NCBI RefSeq assembly: GCF_000023585.1
Contig: NC_012914.1
Coordinates: 3,688,001 to 3,752,000, forward strand
Length of the DNA: 64,000 bases
Direction of reading: 5' to 3'
DNA from: Paenibacillus sp. JDR-2
GTDB lineage: Bacteria > Bacillota > Bacilli > Paenibacillales > Paenibacillaceae
Shown one piece after another: positions 27,325 to 36,903 of the stretch; position 1 is the first letter of the stretch, and each line of letters begins with the position of its first letter. Below the pieces are notes generated by a model. It made no database searches and was not told where the DNA came from. It saw only the letters and a list, made by a program, of their open reading frames with translations. The position numbers and the translations under genes were made by a program.

Positions 27325-28281
27325 ATGGTTAACTCAAATCAGAGAACGGAGATGGCTACATTTGCGGGAGGCTGTTTCTGGTGCATGGTACAGCCGTTCG
27401 ACAAACTTCCCGGGATTGATTCGGTCGTTTCCGGTTATACGGGCGGCCATACGATAAATCCGACCTACGAAGAAGTCGGTACGGAAACGACAGGTCATGT
27501 CGAAGCTGTTCAAATTACATTTCAGCCGGAGTTGTTTCCTTATGAGCGACTCCTTGATATCTATTGGCAGCTAATTGATCCCACTGATCATGGCGGACAA
27601 TTTCTGGACCGTGGATCATCATACCGAACCGCGATATTTGTACATAACGAGGAACAGCGCAAGAAGGCAGAATCCTCTAAGCAAGCATTGCAGAAGAGCA
27701 AACGATTTAAGAAGCCTATCTTGACCGAGATCTTACCCGCGATGCCATTCTATCCTGCTGAGGATGAGCATCAGGATTATTACAATACGCACCGCAGATC
27801 CTACAATTTGTATCATGAAGGCAGCGGACGAAAAGAATTCTTCGAACGAAGTTGGAATACGATGAAAGACAAAGATCAACTGCGTCAGCAGTTAACGGAG
27901 CTGCAATATAACGTTACACAGAATAGGGATACAGAACCTGCGTTTCAGAACGCATATTGGAATAACGAACGCGAGGGGCTTTATGTCGATGTCATAAACG
28001 GCGATCCGTTGTTCAGCTCCAGGGACAAGTACGATGCCGGAACCGGCTGGCCGACCTTCTCAAAGCCAATCGAAGAGGGCTGGATTCGGAAAGAATCCGA
28101 CCTAAGCAACGGTCAGGTGCGAACGGCGCTTCGCAGCCGCATATCCAAGTCGCATTTGGGTCACTTAGTCCAAGATCGTAACCAGCCTCAGTACCGCATC
28201 AATTCCGCTTCTTTACGCTTTATTCCGGTAGAGCAGTTTGAGACGGAAGGGTACGGCCGCTATATACCCTTTTTTACATAA
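27325..28281 (+). CDS. msrAB: MsrA-MsrB fusion with a degenerate MsrB domain
   Basis: 318 residues. MsrA domain (about 8-165) is intact with catalytic Cys17 in GGCFWC and GYTGG. The MsrB-like domain (about 184-318) aligns well with B. subtilis MsrB, but two key cysteines are gone: the catalytic Cys of RYCINS is Arg291 (QYRINS), and the CGWPSF Cys is Thr240 (TGWPTF). The loop after HLGH is also shortened. The enzyme should reduce methionine-S-sulfoxide but probably not the R form by the usual chemistry. Monogenic. Confidence 0.88.
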   Translation: MVNSNQRTEMATFAGGCFWCMVQPFDKLPGIDSVVSGYTGGHTINPTYEEVGTETTGHVEAVQITFQPELFPYERLLDIYWQLIDPTDHGGQFLDRGSSYRTAIFVHNEEQRKKAESSKQALQKSKRFKKPILTEILPAMPFYPAEDEHQDYYNTHRRSYNLYHEGSGRKEFFERSWNTMKDKDQLRQQLTELQYNVTQNRDTEPAFQNAYWNNEREGLYVDVINGDPLFSSRDKYDAGTGWPTFSKPIEEGWIRKESDLSNGQVRTALRSRISKSHLGHLVQDRNQPQYRINSASLRFIPVEQFETEGYGRYIPFFT

Positions 28282-28283
28282 AT

Positions 28284-28326
28284 AAGAGACCTTTCAGGCG
28301 TTCATTGAACTTTTGAAAGGTCTCTT
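28284..28326. terminator. Bidirectional terminator
   Basis: AAGAGACCTTTCA and TGAAAGGTCTCTT, a 13-bp stem between convergent msrAB and dus genes, with A/T tracts on both sides. Confidence 0.88.
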
Positions 28327-28346
28327 ATTTTTTTGACGTACTCGTA

Positions 28347-29372
28347 TTAATTCCGCAAACCATCCGGCGTTAAATCTAAATTTTGGGATCCTGGAAGGGA
28401 TGCGTCAATCTGATCTAAGACAGCATTCACTAAACGACGAACTTCATCGGTTGACTTGGTTTCCATTAATTGAATTCTTAATTCATTTGCGCCTCTAAAT
28501 CCACGAACATAGATTTTGAAAAAGCGAAGAAGCGGTTTAAATGAACGCGGCAGGACTTCCGTTGAATATTTATCGTGAAGATCCAATTGTAGTAGAAGTA
28601 ATTGGAGAAAGTCCCTTGCACTATGTTCTTTTGGTTCTTTTTCAAAAGCGAATGGGTTGGTGAAGATACCGCGGCCAATCATGACGCCATCAACGCCGTA
28701 TTGTTCCACTAATTTTAATCCTGTTGCGCGGTCGGGAATATCTCCGTTTATCGTTAATAGCGTGTTTGGAGCAATTTCATCGCGTAGTTTTTTTATTTCA
28801 GGAATTAGTTCCCAGTGCGCATCTACTTTGCTCATTTCTTTTTTTGTACGAAGATGAATAGAAAGATTGGCAATGTCTTGTTTCAAAATATGCGTCAACC
28901 AACCTCGCCACTCGTCAACTTCAGAGTAACCCAATCTTGTTTTGACACTAACTGGCAGTCCACCTGCCTTGGCTGCTTGAATAATGGCTGCCGCAGCTTC
29001 AGGATGCCGTATTAATCCAGCACCTTTTCCATTGGAAGCGACGTTTTGTACAGGGCACCCCATGTTTATATCGATACCGCGAAAACCAAGCTTTTTCATA
29101 TCAATACTCATCTGCTCAAACAATTCCGGCTTATTGCCCCAAAGATGAGCAACGATCGGTTGCTCATCTTCCGTGAACGTCAACCGTCCGCGGGTACTTT
29201 CTATTCCTGCAGGGTTGCAATAACTATCGGTACTCGTAAATTCCGTGAAAAATACGTCTGGTTTAGCAGCTGTACTAACCACGTGACGAAATACAACGTC
29301 TGTGACATCTTCCATTGGAGCTAATATAAAAAATGGCTGGGGTAAATCAAGCCAAAAATTTTCGTTACTCAT
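28347..29372 (-). CDS. tRNA-dihydrouridine synthase
   Basis: 341 residues from ATG 29372 (GAAGGAG upstream; longer frames have no site). The FMN TIM-barrel markers are present: [29 protein letters not shown] with catalytic Cys106, and the phosphate-binding [14 protein letters not shown] near the C-terminus. It reduces uridine in tRNA loops with NADPH. A few substitutions (LAPMEDVTD for LAPMAGVTD) are shared by a known subgroup. Single gene. Confidence 0.9.
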   Translation of the reverse strand: MSNENFWLDLPQPFFILAPMEDVTDVVFRHVVSTAAKPDVFFTEFTSTDSYCNPAGIESTRGRLTFTEDEQPIVAHLWGNKPELFEQMSIDMKKLGFRGIDINMGCPVQNVASNGKGAGLIRHPEAAAAIIQAAKAGGLPVSVKTRLGYSEVDEWRGWLTHILKQDIANLSIHLRTKKEMSKVDAHWELIPEIKKLRDEIAPNTLLTINGDIPDRATGLKLVEQYGVDGVMIGRGIFTNPFAFEKEPKEHSARDFLQLLLLQLDLHDKYSTEVLPRSFKPLLRFFKIYVRGFRGANELRIQLMETKSTDEVRRLVNAVLDQIDASLPGSQNLDLTPDGLRN

Positions 29373-29649
29373 ATAATCTCCTTCTTTTGCAGCAATTAAA
29401 ATGATTAGGCTATTGTAAACTCGTTTACCCATCATACATAGTATCATTTTTTTTCGTTTAATGCACAAAAACAACTGTGATTGTTGATCAGCGATGATTT
29501 CTTTTTTAGTTTCTGGCTTATTTACAAAGGGTCATTAGCATAAATGCATAGGCATGGGAATCAGAGGGAAGCTATTGGAGTAAAAAACCATAATATGAAT
29601 GCGCATGGATACTTCAATAACGAATTAAGCTGCGGGGGTTTAAACGAAT

Positions 29650-31023
29650 ATGATCAATCAGCAAACGGATGCATTAATTATCGGTTTTGGCAAAGGCGGT
29701 AAAACCTTAGCTCCTTTTCTGGCTAAGCAAGGATGGAAAGTGACCGTTGTAGAACAGTCGCCAGCCATGTATGGCGGTACCTGTATTAATATTGCCTGTA
29801 TACCAACTAAAGCTTTGGTGCAGGCAGCTGAAGAAGCAACAAAAAAAGGGTTGGATTTTGAGTCTAAGGCAAAAGAGTTTGAGGAAGCATGGAAATCGAA
29901 AGAAGAACTCGTTGCTTTTCTTAGAAGCAAAAATCACGATAATCTGATCAGTCACCCCGGGGTAAAGTTGATTACCGGAAAAGCCTCTTTTATTTCGCCA
30001 CATGAAGTTACGGTGGAGAAACAGGGAGAGGAATCGATTGTCATACAGGCTAAGCAGATCTTTATAAATACGGGGGCAGTACCCTTTATGCCAGACCTGC
30101 CGGTTGAGAGCAACCATATTTATAACAGTACATCGCTTCTGAGTTGTAACGTCCTACCTCGGCGTCTGGCGATTGTGGGGAGCGGTTTTATCGGGTTAGA
30201 ATTCGCGTCGATATACGCTAACTTCGGATCGGAAGTTACCGTGATCGAGAGAGGGGAAGAAATCTTAAAACAAGAGGATCATGATCTTCGCGAGGAAGTT
30301 CAAAGAGTCCTTGAGTCGAAAGGGATCCGGTTCATATTCTCAAGCAAAGTTCAGAGGATACAAGACATTGGAGATGACACGATTATTACGATTCAAAAGT
30401 CTGATGGCAGTATGCAACAGCTTGAAGTCGATGCTGTTCTCTTCGCGACCGGCCGAAAACCCTACACAGAGGGCCTAATGCTCGAAAAAGCAGGAATACA
30501 AAGCACGGAGAAAGGTTTTATTGCCGTAGATGATGCCTTGCGCACAAACGTTCCTCATATACGGGCAATTGGAGATATTAATGGAGGGCCGCAATTTACT
30601 TACATTTCATTGGATGATTATCGAATCATTCGAAGTCAATTGTTCGGTGACAAATCGCGTACTCGGAAAGATCGCAAAAACGTACCTATTTCCGTATTTA
30701 TTACGCCTGTACTCGCGAAAGTCGGCCTTACCGAAGCGGAGGCTCTTAAGGCAGGGTATCGTATTAAGGTAGGCAAGTTGCCTGCAACGGCTTCCCCTCG
30801 CGCACGAATTTTAAAGCAAACGAACGGTTTTTTTAAAACCATCATTGATGAAGACACGGGACTAATATTAGGGTGCGTATTTTTTGGTGCTGAAGCGGCA
30901 GAGCTCATTAATTTAATTGCGCTTGCGATGGATACCGATCAAACCTTTAGGGACCTAAGGGACCGAATATATACGCATCCCAGCATGTCAGAAATTTTTA
31001 ACGATTTATTCTCGCAAATTTAG
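29650..31023 (+). CDS. FAD/NAD-dependent disulfide oxidoreductase, RclA/YkgC-like
   Basis: 457 residues, class I pyridine-nucleotide disulfide oxidoreductase. FAD loop IIGFGKGGKTLA at 10-21, redox pair Cys45/Cys50 in GGTCINIACIPTK, NAD motif IVGSGFIGLEFAS, and the C-terminal His443-Glu448 dyad in THPSMSE. The CINIACIPTK form fits RclA-type reductases, linked to hypochlorous/hypothiocyanous acid resistance, rather than lipoamide dehydrogenase. It stands alone. Some relatives act on mercury, but no extra metal-binding N-terminus is present. Confidence 0.85.
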   Translation: MINQQTDALIIGFGKGGKTLAPFLAKQGWKVTVVEQSPAMYGGTCINIACIPTKALVQAAEEATKKGLDFESKAKEFEEAWKSKEELVAFLRSKNHDNLISHPGVKLITGKASFISPHEVTVEKQGEESIVIQAKQIFINTGAVPFMPDLPVESNHIYNSTSLLSCNVLPRRLAIVGSGFIGLEFASIYANFGSEVTVIERGEEILKQEDHDLREEVQRVLESKGIRFIFSSKVQRIQDIGDDTIITIQKSDGSMQQLEVDAVLFATGRKPYTEGLMLEKAGIQSTEKGFIAVDDALRTNVPHIRAIGDINGGPQFTYISLDDYRIIRSQLFGDKSRTRKDRKNVPISVFITPVLAKVGLTEAEALKAGYRIKVGKLPATASPRARILKQTNGFFKTIIDEDTGLILGCVFFGAEAAELINLIALAMDTDQTFRDLRDRIYTHPSMSEIFNDLFSQI

Positions 31024-31118
31024 TTTTGTTGCCATGCATGACTTTCACTTTAAAGTGTCGCTAAGCATTAGTTATTATAGGTCAGCCGAATACTCGTACT
31101 ACGTATCGGTCGGAATGG

Positions 31119-32006
31119 TCATAGCATCGTTCCGTCCTTTTGCAAGAACTGGATAAAGTTTTGTGCCGTCTTGGATAAAAGGTGATTCTTGAGCCATATT
31201 AATCCGACCGGGGCCGTCATTAGAGGCGCGCCGGTAATTTTGTGCGCATGAATTGCATATCCTTTGTATCTTTTAAGCAGCGTTTCCGGAACGATCGACG
31301 CGCTGAAGCCGGATGAAACTAAATCCATTAAGAGCGAAATGTCGGAACATTCGCCAACAATGTTGGGGTGCAAATGTAGGCGGGAAAATGCCTCCAAAAT
31401 CAAATAATGCACGCCTAATCCCTGCGTGCTTGGCAGCAGGAGCGGATGGTTTTGAACGTCTGCAAGCGATACTTCATGTTCGAACCGTTTCTGTTTCTTT
31501 GACGTGATCAAATAAAACGGCTCGGCGTAGAGATGCAGCACCGAAAATTCATCCAGCCCGAGCGGCAATCGAATGAAGGCTAGTTCGACTTCGCGGTCTC
31601 TGACTAATCGACAGAGATGCGCGGACTCGTTTTGCTGTATTTTATAGGTGATCTTCGGGTATTGCCTCTGAAAATCGAGAAGGATCTCGGGCAAATCGGC
31701 AACCGAAAACGTATTAACGCCTATCGCCAGTCTGCCGTTCACCCCGTTTCCGACTTCCTTTACTTCCGCTTTCGCTTCTTCCATTAACTGATCCATTTGC
31801 AACGCATATTTATACAAGGCTTTTCCGGCTTCCGTAACTTCTAAATTCTTTCCGTTTCTTTCCACTAGCGTTGTCCCGAGCTCATCTTCCATTGCTTTCA
31901 AAAGTTGGCTTATTGGCGGTTGGGAGAGAAAGAGTCTTCGCGCGGCAGCTGATATGCTCCTTTCCTCCACAATCGCTATAAAATATCGAAGTTGTCTGAT
32001 GTCCAT
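31119..32006 (-). CDS. LysR-family transcriptional regulator
   Basis: 295 residues with the N-terminal winged HTH (MDIRQLRYFIAIVEERSISA, then AARRLFLSQPPISQLLKAME) and a substrate-binding-type effector domain. It is divergent from two amidohydrolase genes across 120 bases that hold an inverted repeat, so it probably activates them in response to their substrate. Confidence 0.9.
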   Translation of the reverse strand: MDIRQLRYFIAIVEERSISAAARRLFLSQPPISQLLKAMEDELGTTLVERNGKNLEVTEAGKALYKYALQMDQLMEEAKAEVKEVGNGVNGRLAIGVNTFSVADLPEILLDFQRQYPKITYKIQQNESAHLCRLVRDREVELAFIRLPLGLDEFSVLHLYAEPFYLITSKKQKRFEHEVSLADVQNHPLLLPSTQGLGVHYLILEAFSRLHLHPNIVGECSDISLLMDLVSSGFSASIVPETLLKRYKGYAIHAHKITGAPLMTAPVGLIWLKNHLLSKTAQNFIQFLQKDGTML

Positions 32007-32043
32007 GGACGAAACGGCTCCTTTCCCTATATGAAAAAGTTAA

Positions 32044-32082
32044 GTGAAACTAATTATATATATATTTTTCGTTTAGTTTTAC
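32044..32082. promoter_or_regulatory. Probable LysR operator
   Basis: Between the divergent genes, GTGAAACTAA is mirrored by TTAGTTTTAC across an AT-rich spacer (AAACTAA / TTAGTTT arms). Position and symmetry suit a LysR activation site. Confidence 0.5.
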
Positions 32083-32128
32083 TCATGGTAGCATATTTAT
32101 ATCAATCATTGTAGGAGGCGGTATTATC

Positions 32129-33391
32129 ATGCATGAAACGTATTGGTTGAAGAATGTCCGTCTGGAAAACGGTCATTCGAAAGAAAATGGCTCCGTTACG
32201 GGAACGACCACTGGTTTATATGATTTGCTGATCGAGAACGGTACGATTGCCGAAATCAAAGCTGCAAGCAGCGAGATGCCGCACGGAGCAAACCCCGGCG
32301 GAACGGAATCGGCTAAAACGCTGCCCGTCCTTGACGCGCGCGGGCTGCTCGCTTTGCCGTCCTTCATCGAGAAGCATTGCCATCTGGACAAGACGCTGCT
32401 CGGCGACCGTTGGCGGCCGGTTCGTCCGGCGCCGACGATATTCGAACGTTTCGAAATCGAGAAGAACACGCTGCCAGACCTGGCGACATCGATGAAGCAT
32501 CGAGCCGAGAAGCTGCTTGGCACGCTGCTTCGGGCAGGTTCGACGCATGTGCGCACGCATGTCGACATTTACTCCGAGGCCGGGCTTCGTCACTTGGAGG
32601 CCATTCAGGAAGCGATTGCCGCCTTCGAGGGCAAGCTGTCCGTCGAAATCGTCGCCTTTCCGCAGCATGGGCTTATCCGAACGCAATCCGCCGGGCTTGT
32701 CAGGGAGGCGCTGGCCCGGGGCTGCGGATTAATTGGCGGCGTGGATCCGGCGACCGTGGACGGCGACATGGAAAGATCGCTGCAGCAGATGATGGAGCTG
32801 GCTGTGGAAGCTGACGCGGATGTCGACTTGCATCTGCACGACGGGGGAAGCATCGGTCTTCAGACGATCAAACGGCTGGCGCAATTGACGGAGGAAGCCG
32901 GCTGGCAAGGCCGAGTATCGATCAGCCATGCCTTCGCACTGGGTGATATGGAAGGCCGGGAAGCGGACGAGACGGCGCAGCTGTTGGCTGAGCTCGGCAT
33001 CACAATCATCACGAGCGTGCCGCTAGGTCGAACGATTCCGCCGGTTCCGTTCCTTCGCGCAAAAGGCGTGCCGGTAGCGGTCGGGTGCGACAATATTTTC
33101 GATTCGTGGTCGCCGTTCGGCAACGGAGACATTCTCGAGCGGGCTGGCCGCTTGGCGGAACGGTTTGGTTATAACACGGAGCAAACGCTGGCCGATACAA
33201 TCGGTTTGATAACGGGAGGCCGGACGCCGCTTGATTCGGATGGGGGACAAGCATGGCCAAAGCCGGGGGACGAAGCAAGCATCGTTTTCGCGGAAGCGAG
33301 CTGCTCGGCGGAGGCCGTCGCCAGAAGAGCGAAACGCCCGGCAGTCATGTATAAAGGAACGATCGTTTCGGGATCTTTGGAGAGGGGGTGA
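32129..33391 (+). CDS. Amidohydrolase, cytosine deaminase-like
   Basis: 420 residues. Metal-binding His83-x-His85 (KHCHLDKT), FPQHG, DLHLHDGG, SISHAF and an Asp in GCDNIFDSWSPFGNGD outline the CodA-type metal centre. It should deaminate or hydrolyse a cyclic amide or amidine. AGGAGG lies 11 bases upstream. It is followed after 4 bases by a paralogue that keeps the same motifs. Substrate not clear from sequence. Confidence 0.84.
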   Translation: MHETYWLKNVRLENGHSKENGSVTGTTTGLYDLLIENGTIAEIKAASSEMPHGANPGGTESAKTLPVLDARGLLALPSFIEKHCHLDKTLLGDRWRPVRPAPTIFERFEIEKNTLPDLATSMKHRAEKLLGTLLRAGSTHVRTHVDIYSEAGLRHLEAIQEAIAAFEGKLSVEIVAFPQHGLIRTQSAGLVREALARGCGLIGGVDPATVDGDMERSLQQMMELAVEADADVDLHLHDGGSIGLQTIKRLAQLTEEAGWQGRVSISHAFALGDMEGREADETAQLLAELGITIITSVPLGRTIPPVPFLRAKGVPVAVGCDNIFDSWSPFGNGDILERAGRLAERFGYNTEQTLADTIGLITGGRTPLDSDGGQAWPKPGDEASIVFAEASCSAEAVARRAKRPAVMYKGTIVSGSLERG

Positions 33392-33395
33392 CGAC

Positions 33396-34634
33396 ATGAA
33401 ACATTCGGCTTACTGGCTAGTCGACGTTCGCTTGGAGAGCGGCTACCGCTATGAAGACGATGCCATCGTCGGAACCGATACGGACATCTGTCATATCCGC
33501 GTGGAGGATGGCCGGATCGCGGCGATCATAGCCTCCGGTAATCGGCCAAGCGACGGGCTTCCGCAGCTTGATGCGGGCGGGCTCCTCTTGCTGCCTGCTT
33601 TCAAGGAAATGCACATCCATATCGATAAAACCTATTACGGCGGACCGTGGAAAGCGGTGCGGCCCGTATCCAGCATTTTCGGAAGGTTCGAAGAAGAACG
33701 CGAGCTGCTGCCGAAACTGCTGCCGACGGCTAGGCAGCGGGCGGAAAGCATGCTCGGCATGCTGCTTGGATTCGGATCTACCCATGTCCGGACCCACTGC
33801 AACATCGACCCGGTCGTCGGCATGAAAAACTTGGAAGCAACGATGCGGGCGTTTGAGACGTTCGCGGGCAAAATGACGCATGAAATCGTTGCGTTTCCTC
33901 AGCATGGACTACTTCGCTCCCATGCTATCGAGCTGGTGAGGGAAGCGATGAAGCAAGGTGCCACTCATGTCGGAGGAGTCGACCCGGCAACCGTCGACGA
34001 GAATATCGAGAAATCGCTGCAGACGATCATGGACATCGCCGTTCAAACGAATGCGGGCGTCGACATCCATATTCACGACCGCGGCGAGCCCGGCTTGACG
34101 ACGATGCACCGGCTTGCGGATCTTACGGAGCAGGCGGGGTGGCAAGGCAAAGTAACCGTAAGCCATGCGTTCGGCTTTGCGGGCGCGAGCGAAGCCGCAG
34201 CTGAATTGGCGAAACGGTTTGCGGGACTAGGTATTTCCGTCACATCGACTGTACCGTTCGGCAACTTGATCATGCCGATTCCATTGCTGAAAGCTGAGGG
34301 AGTCAAAGTAGAATTAGGCAATGACAGCATCACCGATCATTGGTCGCCGTTCGGCATCGGGGATTGCCTGGAGAAGGCAGGCCTGCTCGCCGAGTTGTAC
34401 CGTTTCGCCGACGAACGTTCGCTCGCGGAATCACTTGGCTTTATCACCGGGGGCACGATTCCGCTTGATGCCAATGGCAAGCGAGTATGGCCAGCGGTTG
34501 GCGATAAGGCCGACGCCGTCTTCGTGCAGGCCAGCTGCTCCTCGGAAGCGGTAGCGCGGCGGGCAAAGCGCGAGGCGGTATTATTCGGAGGCGCCGTCGT
34601 TTCCGGCTCGTTGAAGAGCCTGCTTGAACAGTAA
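33396..34634 (+). CDS. Amidohydrolase, cytosine deaminase-like (tandem paralogue)
   Basis: 412 residues from ATG 33396 (AGGGGGTG upstream; a longer frame overlaps the first gene and lacks a site). HIHIDKT, FPQHG, DIHIHDRGEPG and VSHAFGF preserve the metal ligands, and ELGNDSITDHWSPFGIGD the Asp. It is clearly homologous to the preceding gene along its length; the pair may act as a heteromer or on two related substrates. Confidence 0.86.
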   Translation: MKHSAYWLVDVRLESGYRYEDDAIVGTDTDICHIRVEDGRIAAIIASGNRPSDGLPQLDAGGLLLLPAFKEMHIHIDKTYYGGPWKAVRPVSSIFGRFEEERELLPKLLPTARQRAESMLGMLLGFGSTHVRTHCNIDPVVGMKNLEATMRAFETFAGKMTHEIVAFPQHGLLRSHAIELVREAMKQGATHVGGVDPATVDENIEKSLQTIMDIAVQTNAGVDIHIHDRGEPGLTTMHRLADLTEQAGWQGKVTVSHAFGFAGASEAAAELAKRFAGLGISVTSTVPFGNLIMPIPLLKAEGVKVELGNDSITDHWSPFGIGDCLEKAGLLAELYRFADERSLAESLGFITGGTIPLDANGKRVWPAVGDKADAVFVQASCSSEAVARRAKREAVLFGGAVVSGSLKSLLEQ

Positions 34635-34651
34635 ACACCAGTATTCCTCGA

Positions 34652-34688
34652 AGAAGGCAGCCGGTCAGAACGACGGTTGCCTTCTTTA
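34652..34688 (+). terminator. Terminator of the amidohydrolase pair
   Basis: AGAAGGCA-CCG / CGG-TGCCTTCT followed by TTT, 17 bases after the stop. Confidence 0.8.
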
Positions 34689-34696
34689 ATTACGTG

Positions 34697-34727
34697 ATGT
34701 CGGAGAACAAGAAGATCTATACAAAGC
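34697..34727 (+). repeat. Diverged partial copy of the dispersed repeat
   Basis: TGTCGGAGAACAAGAAGATC then TATACAAAG resembles the left part of the element at 24401 (TGTCGG, ACAA, AGATC/CATC, TACAA) but without the AGTCGCA hairpin. Confidence 0.45.
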
Positions 34728-34744
34728 CATTTTTTGTCCATTTC

Positions 34745-34912
34745 TTACTTTGAGCGGCTCGTAATGAACCACAGCAACAAGGCGATTGCACTTACGCCTG
34801 CTCCAAGCCAACATACCCCGGTCCAACCGGCATGAGCGTATAGACTCGTAGCAGCAATCGAACCAATGGCACTGCCAATGGAATAGAAAAGAATGTATCT
34901 AGCTGTCTTATT
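34745..34912 (-). pseudogene. C-terminal remnant of an MFS transporter
   Basis: Reading the minus strand gives about 54 codons ending at TAA 34745: ILFYSIGSAIGSIAATSLYA followed by WTGVCWLGAGVSAIALLLWF. These are the last two membrane helices of a major-facilitator permease. The rest is missing; the frame breaks at 34912, where a regulator remnant begins. Confidence 0.72.
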
Positions 34913-35104
34913 TCAAGAAGCGATGAAAAGGGGACTCAAACCGGCGAACTTCATGCGGATATAAATGCCAAAGCTTTAGCTCAAAGTTTAGTCGTCTCAT
35001 TAATCGGAATCACGGTTATGTTAAAGGCACGACCGGATCGATTGTTTATCGATAAATGCGATTCATGCAGCTATATCGCTGCTCTAAAAGTAGAGCGGAA
35101 ATAG
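34910..35104 (+). pseudogene. C-terminal remnant of a TetR-family regulator
   Basis: The plus frame ending at TAG 35102-35104 reads GELHADINAKALAQSLVVSL then IGITVMLKARPDRLFID, a common TetR C-terminal pattern. The DNA-binding half is gone. It abuts the MFS remnant exactly, suggesting one deletion removed the middle of a regulator/efflux pair. Confidence 0.68.
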
Positions 35105-35166
35105 GAATTTGTGAGGTAGGCCGAAGAGGTGTAATAATCCCTATAATCCGTCTTTTCGAATTACTG

Positions 35167-35203
35167 AACCGTTTCGCGGAAATTACCGCGAAACGGTTTT
35201 TTA
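35167..35203 (+). terminator. Strong terminator
   Basis: AACCGTTTCGCGG / CCGCGAAACGGTT with a 6-base loop and T-run. It serves the regulator remnant or what preceded it. The next 180 bases are an AT-rich promoter region. Confidence 0.88.
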
Positions 35204-35387
35204 GTATCCGCAGAATTTTTATCCTTTGAGTATGTAGAGAGATTGATCATATGAATCTAAATGTTACAAATACGTTACATTTTGTATATATTTTCGAGAT
35301 ATGTTTTTTGCATGATTGCTTTAGCGCTATGAACTGAACGAAGTGAAATGGCGCGAAGATCTAATGCGGCTAAGTGGGTGAACGAAG

Positions 35388-36110
35388 ATGGAACATGGGA
35401 GCTTAGGTGTTATTGGCGGAATGGGTCCCAAAGCTACCTCGGTTTTTTTTGAAAGAATAATAAACAAAACGAATGCGGATACGGATCAGAATCACATTAA
35501 TATCGTTATTCTTAATCATACTAGTCTTCCTGACCGGACCGATGTTCTTCGAAAGAAGGAAGGGGATCTATTTTTAGATAAAATATCCAAAGATATGGCT
35601 CTCCTTCATGATGCCGGTGTATCCAATATTGCAATACCCTGTAACACAGCACACTGCTTTTATAACGAGATGCAGGAAATGACCACCATTCCGATTATAA
35701 ATATGGTTAACGAGACACTTAAGCTTGTGGCGGATAAGTTTGGATCGGGCAGTAAAGTGGGGATTTTGGCGACTGATGGAACCTTGCATAACGGGATATA
35801 CAGCGAAGAATGCGAGAATTTGAAACTCAAACTATACAAGCCGAATGAAGAAATACAGAAACGTATCATGAGTATCATTTATAAGAAACTGAAGAAAAAT
35901 CAACATGTCAACCCGGCAGAAATCGAGGAGATCATAGAGAAGCTGCTGAGCGACTTCGGTTGCGACTGTGCCGTAATTGCGTGCACGGAATTATCAAGTA
36001 TACCATTGCGGAAGAATATTAAAAGATATTGCATTGATGCTTTGGATGTACTCGTAGAGCAATCCATTCTTCGTTCAGGCAAAAGAGTTAAAGCTACTGA
36101 TTTCGCATAA
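35388..36110 (+). CDS. Aspartate/glutamate racemase family protein
   Basis: 240 residues. Catalytic cysteines Cys85 (IPCNTAH) and Cys199 (IACTEL) are both present, with the GVIGGMGPKAT start of aspartate racemases. It should interconvert L- and D-aspartate (or glutamate). It lies just before an orphan response regulator, with a paralogue on the other side facing it. The ribosome site is weak. Confidence 0.86.
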   Translation: MEHGSLGVIGGMGPKATSVFFERIINKTNADTDQNHINIVILNHTSLPDRTDVLRKKEGDLFLDKISKDMALLHDAGVSNIAIPCNTAHCFYNEMQEMTTIPIINMVNETLKLVADKFGSGSKVGILATDGTLHNGIYSEECENLKLKLYKPNEEIQKRIMSIIYKKLKKNQHVNPAEIEEIIEKLLSDFGCDCAVIACTELSSIPLRKNIKRYCIDALDVLVEQSILRSGKRVKATDFA

Positions 36111-36184
36111 TACCCGCATTACGGAAAGATATAACTCCTTCAAGCATTTAATGGAATCAAGAGTTTGTTCAAAAGGGGTTTATT

Positions 36185-36886
36185 ATGATGAAAGTACTTG
36201 TTGTAGAAGACGACTTCAGCATTTCCAGTGCGATAACTTACGCGCTTGAGCGAGAGGGTTACACGGTCAGAACCGCTGCTGACGGGGAGAAAGCTCTAGA
36301 AAAAGCAGAAGTATTTAAACCCGACGTAATTATTCTTGATATTATGATGCCTAAAATGAACGGATACGAGGTTTTCCGCAAGCTTAATCAGAAAGAACGG
36401 CCGGGAGTGCTTTTGCTGACCGTGAAAAACGATATCGTTGACAAGGTACTTGGCTTGGAATTAGGTGCGGATGATTATATGACCAAACCTTTTGATATTC
36501 GGGAGGTGCTGGCCCGAGTAAAGGTACTGTACCGTAGGAGTCATTTTACAACTTTCAAGAATAGTGAAATTGAGAAAGTAACTACTGAGATGGGTGGTTT
36601 ATCGATTGAACCGTATAGTCGGACGGTTAGGATGGATGGTCAAGAACTAGACTTGACGCTAAAAGAGTTTGATTTACTTGTTGAGCTTGCATGTAATCCT
36701 GATCAGGTGTACTCCAGAAAGGTACTGCTGAAGAAGGTATGGGATATTCATTATGCCGGGGGAACCAGAACGGTTGACATACATATCCAAAGGCTCCGCA
36801 AGAAGCTGGGAAGATGGCACGGGCTCATTCAAACGATTAACGGAATTGGTTATAAGTTTATTTCTAAGCCACCAGATAATGAATGA
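36185..36886 (+). CDS. OmpR/PhoB-family response regulator, no adjacent kinase
   Basis: 233 residues. The receiver domain has the acid pair Glu8-Asp9-Asp10, phosphorylatable Asp52 (VIILDIMMP) and the Lys of MTKPFD. A winged helix follows (LTLKEFDLLVELACNPDQVY, later RTVDIHIQRLRKKLG). No histidine kinase is encoded nearby, so it either works with a distant kinase or was separated from its own. It is flanked by two racemase genes. Confidence 0.9.
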   Translation: MMKVLVVEDDFSISSAITYALEREGYTVRTAADGEKALEKAEVFKPDVIILDIMMPKMNGYEVFRKLNQKERPGVLLLTVKNDIVDKVLGLELGADDYMTKPFDIREVLARVKVLYRRSHFTTFKNSEIEKVTTEMGGLSIEPYSRTVRMDGQELDLTLKEFDLLVELACNPDQVYSRKVLLKKVWDIHYAGGTRTVDIHIQRLRKKLGRWHGLIQTINGIGYKFISKPPDNE

Positions 36887-36903
36887 TTGGGGGGAAAAGG
36901 CCA

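Noticed and set aside
31044..31062. CACTTTAAAGTG palindrome after the RclA-like gene
   Set aside because: Short, without T-run or link to a promoter; likely chance.
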